From: Armatimonadota bacterium
GTDB lineage: Bacteria > Armatimonadota > HRBIN16
Length of the DNA stretch: 64,000 bases
Direction: 5' to 3'
NCBI GenBank assembly: GCA_026003175.1
Contig: BPGT01000003.1
Span: forward strand, 372,001 to 436,000
Part shown: positions 57,275-64,000 of the stretch, in pieces
Layout of the letters: every line of letters begins with the position of its first letter
Numbering within the stretch: the first letter of the stretch is position 1
The notes under the pieces: generated by a model
Databases searched by the model: none
Told to the model about the DNA's origin: nothing
The model's input: the letters and a program-made list of their open reading frames with translations, nothing else
Made by a program: the position numbers and the translations under genes

Positions 57275-58654
57275 TCATGCATCGTCGCGATGTTTGCCTT
57301 TTGCCTCCCTGACCTCGATACGGATAGGTGTGCCTTCTAGTGGAAACTGCTGGCGGATGGCGTTTTCCAGATAGCGTAAGTACGAGAAATGCACGATGTC
57401 CGGGTCGTTCACAAACAGCACCACCGTCGGCGGTTTGGTAGAGGGCATGGTGGCGTAGTATACCTTCAGTATTTTGCCTTTGCGGCTATATGGACGAGCA
57501 TCTACCGCATCGTGTATCAGGCGGTTGAGCACGCCGGTAGGGATGCGGTGTGCGTGTGCCTCCGCCGCCTCCAACGCGGTATCTACTACAGCGGGAATAC
57601 CCATGCCCGTCAGCGCGCTGGCGAACACAAGAGGCGCGAAGTGCAGGAACGGACACTCCTTACGGAAGATACGCGTGAAATCCATCATCAGCGTTTTGCT
57701 GGTGGGATTCTTCATCTTATCCCACTTGTTCACCACCACCACGCAAGCGCGTCCCTCTTCCACCGCGTAACCGCCCACGCGCTTGTCGCCGTCGGCAACG
57801 CCTTGCGGGCCGTCCAGCACCAGCAACGCCACATCGCATCGCTGGATGGCTTTTTGCGCCCGCAGCACGCTGTAATACTCTATGGAACCCTGCACCTTGC
57901 CCGGACGGCGGATACCTGCAGTGTCAATCAGCACCATCTTCTGCCCATCGCGCTCAAAGGGGGTGTCTATCGCGTCGCGGGTGGTCCCGGGTATTTCGCT
58001 CACTATCACGCGCGGCGCGCCGAGGATGGCGTTCACCAGCGACGATTTGCCCACATTAGGTCTGCCCACAATGGCAAGTTTGATCGCGGTGTCTTCCTCT
58101 TCCGATGGTCGGGCTGGCGGAAGCAGATCTGTTACCCTGTCTAGCACTTCGGCAACGCCATGTCCGTGTATCGCCGAGATGGTGAACACCTCATCCCAGC
58201 CCAGCGCGTAGAACTCGGTGGCGTCCGCTTCGCGACGGGCATTGTCCACTTTGTTCACCACCAACAGCACCGGTTTGGTGGTGGTACGCAGCACATCTGC
58301 CAGTTCCTCATCGGCAGGGGTGATACCCTCTACCGCATCCACCAGAAACAGGATAGCGTCCGCTTCTTCAACCGCCGCTAAAGCCTGCACGCGCACCTGT
58401 GTGATGAGAGGGTCTTCATCTTCCAGCAACACCCCACCGGTATCCACCACCTGGAAAATGCGCCCACGCCACTCGGCTTCCCCGTACAGACGGTCGCGGG
58501 TAATACCGGGCGTATCTTCCACAATCGCCACGCGCCTGCCCACCAGCCGATTGAACAGGGTGGACTTACCCACATTCGGCCGCCCTACAATCGCCACTGT
58601 GGGCAACCGTAGCTGCTGGGATTCACTGACGGTCTGTACAGAGGTCTTTTCCAT
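57275..58654 (-). CDS. der: GTPase Der (EngA)
   Basis: Tandem-GTPase needed for 50S ribosome assembly, about 459 residues. Two G domains each show GRPNVGKS (about 20 and 200), DTGG or DTAG, and NKVD or NKWD motifs, followed by the KH-like C-terminal domain (PTVVLFVNDPDIVHFSYLRYLE, split into two conserved blocks). The ATG at 58654 gives a start close to the usual length; the frame is open to an ATG at 58681 and neither has a strong ribosome site. Confidence 0.94.
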   Translation of the reverse strand: MEKTSVQTVSESQQLRLPTVAIVGRPNVGKSTLFNRLVGRRVAIVEDTPGITRDRLYGEAEWRGRIFQVVDTGGVLLEDEDPLITQVRVQALAAVEEADAILFLVDAVEGITPADEELADVLRTTTKPVLLVVNKVDNARREADATEFYALGWDEVFTISAIHGHGVAEVLDRVTDLLPPARPSEEEDTAIKLAIVGRPNVGKSSLVNAILGAPRVIVSEIPGTTRDAIDTPFERDGQKMVLIDTAGIRRPGKVQGSIEYYSVLRAQKAIQRCDVALLVLDGPQGVADGDKRVGGYAVEEGRACVVVVNKWDKMKNPTSKTLMMDFTRIFRKECPFLHFAPLVFASALTGMGIPAVVDTALEAAEAHAHRIPTGVLNRLIHDAVDARPYSRKGKILKVYYATMPSTKPPTVVLFVNDPDIVHFSYLRYLENAIRQQFPLEGTPIRIEVREAKGKHRDDA

Positions 58655-58812
58655 AGTGGACACCGATAAAGAGGATACCATAAAAGAGCACGTTTTGCCA
58701 AAGGGGACGAGAGAAAGGGTTTTGTGTCATTGCAAGACGCACACTGCCGAAACAATCTCCCACGTCAGCGGAGGGGATGGCTCCGCTATCGCTCGCCATG
58801 ATACGGGCGCAA

Positions 58813-60840
58813 TCAGCCTCGCTGCATCTGCTCGTACTCCAGTGGATGCTCCTCTTGCAGATGACGCAGGGAGATGCGCCCGTCCAGCCACACGCGACTC
58901 ATAGGGAACATGCCCGGCTTGAAGTGCACATGGTACATATGCCAGATGATGATGGTCAGGAACGCCAGCAGTGCCTCATAGCCATGTATCAGGCGGGCGA
59001 TGTGCCACATCCACAGCGGCAAGTAGCGGAAAGCCAGATCCTCGCCCCACATGACCAGCCCGGTCAGTATCATCACTACTGTGCCCCACACCACGGCGAG
59101 GTATTCGAACTTCTCAATCCAGTTGAACCGTCCGAAGCGCGGTTTCTCCTGCGACAACCCCAGATAGCAGCGAATCATTTGCCAGATATCGGTGAAGTCC
59201 TTGCGCGTCCAGCGCAGGTGCTTCAGCTGCTCGCGCCCGCGCGGGGTTAACAGCCACAGGGGATGCCATATCGCCAGCGTGATGAGCATCACCGCGCCAA
59301 TGCGGTGGATGATGCCGCGCAGTTCGACGCTGCCCGGGAAGCTGTAGAACACCCTCGCCCAGCCCGACTCGGCGTAGCTAACGGGCATGCCCGAAATCAC
59401 CAGCAGGGTGAACGCCACCACCAGCACCAGATGCTGTAACCGTTCGTTCAGGCTGAGGCGTTCTACAAACTGATGTGATAACGGGTCGTCGGGGCGGTGC
59501 GGCGAGACCGCGTGGCTTGGTCGTCCCCGCCGATAACTGAAGATGTCCAGTATCAGATAGATAGTAAAGAATCCGATGGTGGCGAAGATGGCTATCTGGT
59601 ATGCTACCTTGATGTACCAGTACAGCGGGCTGGCGGTACGAGTGCCCACGAAATGCACCTTGCCCATGGCTACCCCTCTGCCGATGCCCGGATGGCAGGA
59701 ACCACAGGTTTTCTGCAGGTTTGCAGGGTAGATGGTAGAACGTGGGTCAGTAGACGGCAGGATATTATGCGCTCCGTGGCAACTGGCACAATGCGCCACC
59801 GTACTTTGCCCATAGCGGTTCATGATACCATGATAGCTCTGGCGGTACGTGGACAGGCGCAGGGTGGGCAAGCCAATGGCGCGTTGCAGCTGCTGATTTT
59901 CGTGACACTTGCTGCAGGTGGCCACAATGTGCTGTGGGTACACCGAAGATTCAGGGTCCTGCGGGCTGCGGATGGTGTGCTCACCATGGCAGTCGGTGCA
60001 GACAGGGGCTTGCTTCACGCCCTTCGCTACTGCCTGACCATGGATGCTCTGCTGCCATTCCCGGAAGATACCCTCGTGGCATTTGCCGCAGGTTTCGGGC
60101 AAGTTGGCACGTGCGACGGTAGAGTTGGGGTCGGTAGCACGACGGATACCATGCACGCCGTGGCAGTCGGTGCATACCGCTGGCGGCTTCCCCGGCGCGG
60201 AGGAGGAGCCGTTTCTGCCCTGCCTGAGCAGCTGACCGTGCACGCTGCGCTCGTAATAGAGCAGTACCTCTCCTTTGGGGATGCGGTTCCACTCTACCAG
60301 CTGGGCATCGCTATGGCAACGGGCGCAGGTTTGCGGAATGTTTGCGTGGTAGACGTGCGAACCCGGATTACTGGCAGGCAGGATGTCATGGTGTCCATGA
60401 CAGTCCGCGCAACGCGGAGCATCGGGGTTGCCTCGTGCCACCGCCTCGCCGTGCACGCTGTCGGCGTAGGTCTTGAAAATCGCCTGCGCAAAGGTGGGCG
60501 CCTGCGCCACGCGCTTCTCCAGATGACAGCTACCGCATTCCACCTTCTGCACGTGCTTGGCGTGAGGCAGTTGGGTGGGGTTAATGTCTGTATGGCACTG
60601 CGTGCAGCGCAGGCTCTTGTGCACCGAGCGGTTGAACGCCACCAGGTCTACAAACACGCTCTTACGCCGCCCGTGCACGTCAAAGCCATACAGGTCGTCT
60701 TTGCCGTGACACCGCTGGCAGGCTTGGATCTCCTGCTGAGCGGTCATCGCAAGTCGGGCAGGTTGTTGTGCCCATACGACAGCTATCACCCACAACACCG
60801 TCAGGGTGCTTGCCAGTATCCACTTTAGACGAGTTTTCAT
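58813..60840 (-). CDS. Eleven-heme cytochrome c fused to a b-type cytochrome membrane domain
   Basis: Predicted electron-transfer protein of about 675 residues. After a signal peptide or anchor (LKWILASTLTVLWVIAVVWAQ), residues about 40-410 carry eleven CxxCH heme sites (CQRCH, CTQCH, CGSCH, CADCH, CARCH, CTDCH, CGKCH, CTDCH, CSKCH, CASCH, CGSCH). The C-terminal part has about five membrane helices with conserved His (RLQHLVLVV, IIHRIGAVML, IWHPLWLL, LIHGYEALL, IIWHMYHVHF), like cytochrome b561/formate-dehydrogenase gamma. It should connect quinones and periplasmic or extracellular hemes. AAGGGTGG supports the ATG at 60840. It ends the operon started by the Rieske gene. Confidence 0.87.
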   Translation of the reverse strand: MKTRLKWILASTLTVLWVIAVVWAQQPARLAMTAQQEIQACQRCHGKDDLYGFDVHGRRKSVFVDLVAFNRSVHKSLRCTQCHTDINPTQLPHAKHVQKVECGSCHLEKRVAQAPTFAQAIFKTYADSVHGEAVARGNPDAPRCADCHGHHDILPASNPGSHVYHANIPQTCARCHSDAQLVEWNRIPKGEVLLYYERSVHGQLLRQGRNGSSSAPGKPPAVCTDCHGVHGIRRATDPNSTVARANLPETCGKCHEGIFREWQQSIHGQAVAKGVKQAPVCTDCHGEHTIRSPQDPESSVYPQHIVATCSKCHENQQLQRAIGLPTLRLSTYRQSYHGIMNRYGQSTVAHCASCHGAHNILPSTDPRSTIYPANLQKTCGSCHPGIGRGVAMGKVHFVGTRTASPLYWYIKVAYQIAIFATIGFFTIYLILDIFSYRRGRPSHAVSPHRPDDPLSHQFVERLSLNERLQHLVLVVAFTLLVISGMPVSYAESGWARVFYSFPGSVELRGIIHRIGAVMLITLAIWHPLWLLTPRGREQLKHLRWTRKDFTDIWQMIRCYLGLSQEKPRFGRFNWIEKFEYLAVVWGTVVMILTGLVMWGEDLAFRYLPLWMWHIARLIHGYEALLAFLTIIIWHMYHVHFKPGMFPMSRVWLDGRISLRHLQEEHPLEYEQMQRG

Positions 60841-60857
60841 GTTGTTCCACCCTTGCG

Positions 60858-63125
60858 CTACGGCTGATGGCACTGGTTACAGTATTTGATGTCATGGCAT
60901 GTAGTGCACTGCGCTTTCTGCAGGTTCTTGACCCCGCTATAGCCCTTCCAGCCTCGTTGCTGACCCAGCTTGCCGTGGGTCTCGCCCCAGTCCTTGGGAT
61001 GTGGCATTGGCGTCTTATGGCAGTTCATACAGGCGTTGCGCCCGTGACACACCTGACAGCTGACTCCGCTGTCGGTGATGCGTCGCGGATGTTCCGTGCG
61101 GAAATCCTCCGTGTGCGACGAAGGCGGCGCCTGATGGCAGGTCTGGCAGGTCTCCTCCTGGAAGTTATGGCATCGCTGGCACAGTACGGGATTCTTGTGC
61201 CCGACCTGTGGGTGGTTCGAATCCCACCCTTCGGGATGCGGCATAGGCAAACCGTGACAGCTCTGGCAAAACTGAGGCTGGTGGCAGGAGTTACACGATG
61301 CCGCTCCCTGCTTTAGCGCCAGTTTGCCGTGTCCGACCTGCGGGTCGCGCAGGAAGTTTGCCACCTTGTGACTGGCTGGCAGTGCTCCGCTATGGCAGCC
61401 CTGGCAAGACTGAGGCGTATGGCACTGATAGCACATCTGGTGCATGGTTTGCCCTGCCCACTGTAGCTTCTCGCCGAACTGCGCCAATTTGGAGCCGTGT
61501 TGCTGGATCCACCGTGTATCGTGGCGCATCACCTTGTGGCAGCTCTCGCAGTAGTCTGGCGAGTGGCAGGCGGTGCACATCTCCGGTCGCTCCGCCGCGT
61601 TGCCGAAGTGGAACTTCAGCCACTGCGCATCGTGTGAGCTGGGGCGGCGGTTCTGGTGACATGCCTGACAGAAGAACGGCTTATGGCAGTCGCTGCAGCT
61701 GCCCGGGTCCTTGCGCACCTCGAACTTGTGGTTCACGAACCAGTTCTCCTCGAAGTGCGAGGCGGGCTTCTCCGGCTCGGTGGGCGGGATAGGGGGCATC
61801 TTCGAGTTGGGTCCGATGCTTACGATGTACGCCACCAGTGCCGCTTCCTTGTCCGGCGGCAGTTGGTACGCGGGCATGATGGTGTGTGGGTTGTGTGCGG
61901 AGGGGTTGCGCAGCAAGTTGCGCACTACTTCAGGGTCACGCTTGCCACCTAGTCCTAAATCGGGACCAACAGGACCTCCACCACCGTTGATGCCGTGACA
62001 GGAATAGCATTTCAGCTCCACGAACACCCGCTGTCCTTGTTTCTCCAGCGGTGACAGCCGCTCGGGTTCGGGCAGAGCTTCCATGCCTTTCACGTTGAGC
62101 CCCACAATGATAAGCAGCACCAGTGTGCCGGTGCTGAGCGCGAGCAAGCGCTTGCGTGGCTGGCGTTCGGGGTTGCGCTCGATAAATGGCACTATCAGCA
62201 GTAAGACCACCAGCAGAGTGGGTAACACAAACGAGCCGACGAACTCGAGTTTTGGCGGGAAGAAGTTCATCAGTTCATGCATCCACAGCACGTAGAAATC
62301 GGGATGCGGCTTGTAAGCGGTGTCCATCGGGTTGGCGCGCGGCTCTAGAGGAGCTGGGGATACGAGAGACAGCCATATCAACAGGGCGGAGAGGATAACC
62401 GCTCCCACGGCGATACGAGCAGTATGTTCGGGGTAGAGGCGTTGTGTCTTTTCCGCGTTTGCCTCTTCGTTCACCCGCACCCCCGGTGGCGTGACTCCCA
62501 TCCGGCGTACCTGCAGCACATGCCATGCTACCAGCAGGAACACCAGCACCGAGAGCACAAACACGTGCAGCACAAAGAAACGCATCAACGTGACCGCGCC
62601 CACCGTATCGCCCCCGCGCAGGAAGGTAGCAGCTGCCTCACCTACCAGCGGCACACCCTCTGCAATCTTCAAGCGCACCACCGTACCCCAGTATGCCTTC
62701 TGGTCCCACGGCAGCGCGTAACCGGTCAAACCATAGCCGATGACGGTCAGCAGGAGCAGCACACCCGTTACCCATATCATCTGGCGCGGTCGCTTGTATG
62801 CTCCCCAGAAGAACACGCGCAGGATATGGATGATGATAAGGGGCACGATGAGCCGTGCCGCCCAGTAGTGCAGAGCGCGGATGAACTGCCCCGCAGGCAG
62901 ATAATGTTCGATGTACTGCACCGAAGCATACGCCTGTTCCGGGGTGGGGCTGTAATAGAACATGAGCGCGCCGCCGGTGAGGAAAAGCACCACCAGCATC
63001 AACAGGGTCAACGCGCCGAAGATGTGTCCCCATCCTACACCGGCAGGCAGGGGTTGCGTCCAGAACCGCCCCCATGCGCTGATGAGCCCCGTCTCACGCT
63101 CAAACCAGTCCAGCAGTTTTCGCAA
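60858..63125 (-). CDS. Cytochrome b (b6 + subunit IV type) fused to monoheme and 14-heme cytochrome c
   Basis: Protein of 755 residues combining most of a bc complex. Residues about 1-230 are a cytochrome b with two His pairs (ALHYWAARLIVPLIIIHIL, LHVFVLSVLVFLLVAWH). About 235-365 resemble subunit IV, with PDFY in place of the PEWY quinol-site motif. A monoheme cytochrome c (CYSCHGINGGGG) follows near 375. The last 285 residues contain fourteen CxxCH sites arranged as seven pairs, mostly CxxCH-x4-CxxCH. The start is TTG with GGGAGG seven bases before it. The partner Rieske protein is encoded immediately upstream. Confidence 0.9.
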   Translation of the reverse strand: MRKLLDWFERETGLISAWGRFWTQPLPAGVGWGHIFGALTLLMLVVLFLTGGALMFYYSPTPEQAYASVQYIEHYLPAGQFIRALHYWAARLIVPLIIIHILRVFFWGAYKRPRQMIWVTGVLLLLTVIGYGLTGYALPWDQKAYWGTVVRLKIAEGVPLVGEAAATFLRGGDTVGAVTLMRFFVLHVFVLSVLVFLLVAWHVLQVRRMGVTPPGVRVNEEANAEKTQRLYPEHTARIAVGAVILSALLIWLSLVSPAPLEPRANPMDTAYKPHPDFYVLWMHELMNFFPPKLEFVGSFVLPTLLVVLLLIVPFIERNPERQPRKRLLALSTGTLVLLIIVGLNVKGMEALPEPERLSPLEKQGQRVFVELKCYSCHGINGGGGPVGPDLGLGGKRDPEVVRNLLRNPSAHNPHTIMPAYQLPPDKEAALVAYIVSIGPNSKMPPIPPTEPEKPASHFEENWFVNHKFEVRKDPGSCSDCHKPFFCQACHQNRRPSSHDAQWLKFHFGNAAERPEMCTACHSPDYCESCHKVMRHDTRWIQQHGSKLAQFGEKLQWAGQTMHQMCYQCHTPQSCQGCHSGALPASHKVANFLRDPQVGHGKLALKQGAASCNSCHQPQFCQSCHGLPMPHPEGWDSNHPQVGHKNPVLCQRCHNFQEETCQTCHQAPPSSHTEDFRTEHPRRITDSGVSCQVCHGRNACMNCHKTPMPHPKDWGETHGKLGQQRGWKGYSGVKNLQKAQCTTCHDIKYCNQCHQP

Positions 63126-63151
63126 TGTGGTTCCTCCCTTCTCCTGACGCG

Positions 63152-63628
63152 CTATACGTTCTCCGGACGCACGTACAACAGACCACCTTCCACTTTGTGC
63201 GGGTACTCCGCTAGCGGGCGAGGAGGTGGTCCCTGTATGACTCTGCCATCGGCATCAAAATATCCGGCATGACAGGGGCAGAAGAAAGCGTTTTTTGCTC
63301 GCTCCCATCGGACGGCACAGCTGGCATGTGTGCAGATATTGGAAAGCACCTTTAGCGAGCCATCGGACCTGGCGACCACGTAAACTGTGCTGCGTACGGT
63401 GCGGATAACCCATCCGTCGCGACGCTGATAGCTCAACGTGACTGCTTTGGGCTCACCGGCGGAGAACTCGTTCACGTTGCCTACTTTGATCCAGGGGGGC
63501 TTTTGTCTGCGGAAAGCGGGCGCTACCAACATGACCAGCGCGGGTATGCTGTATACGACTGCCAGGAGAGTTGCTAACGCTTTAACCAGCGTAGCCAGCC
63601 ATTCCCGACGTGTCAACCTTTCTTCCAT
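63152..63628 (-). CDS. Rieske [2Fe-2S] iron-sulfur protein
   Basis: Membrane-anchored Rieske protein of 158 residues. The N-terminal TRREWLATL and a hydrophobic segment (LATLLAVVYSIPALVMLVAP) form an anchor or Tat-type signal (one Arg pair only). The cluster motifs are CTHASC (about 104) and CPCHAGYFD (about 121), giving two Cys and two His ligands. First gene of the operon with the cytochrome b/multiheme fusion 26 bases downstream, so it should be the Rieske subunit of a quinol-oxidising complex. Confidence 0.93.
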   Translation of the reverse strand: MEERLTRREWLATLVKALATLLAVVYSIPALVMLVAPAFRRQKPPWIKVGNVNEFSAGEPKAVTLSYQRRDGWVIRTVRSTVYVVARSDGSLKVLSNICTHASCAVRWERAKNAFFCPCHAGYFDADGRVIQGPPPRPLAEYPHKVEGGLLYVRPENV

Positions 63629-64000
63629 GCTGCACGTGTCCTCACTCCTCTGTACAGGATGCCTTCAGAACTGCTGTTCGCCACGCTTTTTGCCCAAACC
63701 TTCTCAACGTGTGCGCATGCCACACGACAGATGATTGAATTAGATAAAACATTTCTATTAATACCAGTGTATAGAGTTTGAATACACTAACATTTTATCC
63801 GAATAATGGGTGGATTGTCAAATGAAACATCCGGTAACGTAACCGGAAAGCAGCAAATCTGCGGACGAGATTCTCGCCGGACCCACATGCGGTATTCAGT
63901 ATTGAGGCAATTTTTTGCGGCGTGCCAAGACTGATTGTTTGGGCGTTGTACTTTCCGCCAGAACGAGGTGTACGGACTACGGGCTTTCTGATAGATTATT
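63629..64000. other. Right-end intergenic region
   Basis: No convincing gene is seen from 63629 to the window end. It is AT-rich around 63730-63800 and contains the promoter of the Rieske operon; the remainder shows no clear structure. Confidence 0.5.
63792..63821 (-). promoter_or_regulatory. Promoter candidate for the Rieske/multiheme operon
   Basis: On the minus strand TTGACA (63821-63816), an 18-base spacer and TAAAAT (63797-63792). It leaves a leader of about 160 bases before the Rieske start. Confidence 0.5.

Noticed and set aside
57010-57282. A 90-codon minus-strand frame with repeated PHPRPLSYKERGVPPSLAGKG
   Set aside because: It is translation of the tandem palindromic repeat, has no ribosome site and encodes no known fold.
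59497-60828. 443-codon plus-strand frame opposite the 11-heme cytochrome
   Set aside because: It is the antisense shadow of the heme-rich gene, created by its codon bias; no family match or ribosome site.

Overview
The window is 64 kb of a bacterial chromosome, moderately GC-rich and densely packed. Most genes run in short operons whose starts and stops overlap (ATGA or TGATG). Strong Shine-Dalgarno sites (AGGAGG) match the 16S 3' end (CCTCC). Two type II prepilin-like proteins of the H-x-DG family, a CrtI-type carotenoid cluster, large TPR/glycosyltransferase fusions, and palindromic repeats that translate as 'PLSYKERG' fit an Armatimonadota-like thermophile. That placement is an inference; searching the complete 16S gene at 20469-21997 would settle it. 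Several promoters have the form TTGAC(A/G/C)-17/18-TATAAT, so ordinary sigma-70 recognition is likely.

Layout. 1-3.2 kb: a prepilin-like protein, a small membrane protein, and an apparently decayed restriction-modification pair (methyltransferase in two frames, TdeIII-like nuclease running out at uvrA). 3.2-10 kb: uvrA, an isolated nuoB-nuoI pair, an ECF sigma/anti-sigma pair with a candidate autoregulatory promoter, and an HtrA protease. 10-15 kb (minus): a five-gene carotenoid operon (cruF-like, crtI, glycosyltransferase, acyltransferase, crtB-like) predicted to make an acylated carotenoid glycoside. 15-20 kb: a methyltransferase, a universal stress protein, a PhyH dioxygenase, a nucleotidyltransferase and a secreted STN-domain protein. 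20.2-27.3 kb: a complete rRNA operon (16S, tRNA-Ile, tRNA-Ala, 23S, 5S). Its 23S gene carries two group I introns, each with a LAGLIDADG endonuclease gene, and a near-perfect consensus promoter sits between tRNA-Ala and 23S. 27.3-39.4 kb: an SLBB polysaccharide-export-type protein, a MerR-like regulator, two giant multi-domain glycosyltransferases and queG. 39.4-46 kb: a secreted CARDB/HExxH/PA14/dockerin-like protein, comEA, a second prepilin-like protein, and a UroD-like methyltransferase paired with a radical SAM protein. 46.4-50.4 kb: pyruvate dehydrogenase E1a-E1b-E2 and lexA. 50.4-58.7 kb (minus): der, glnE, plsY, AMMECR1, pabB and pabC. 58.8-63.6 kb (minus): a Rieske/cytochrome b/multiheme cytochrome c operon encoding 26 CxxCH heme motifs in two membrane-anchored fusion proteins.

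The strongest candidates for unusual biology are the Rieske plus 15-heme and 11-heme cytochrome b fusions, and the 23S gene with two architecturally different mobile introns and its own promoter. The carotenoid operon, the UroD/radical SAM pair and the decaying restriction system are secondary interests.
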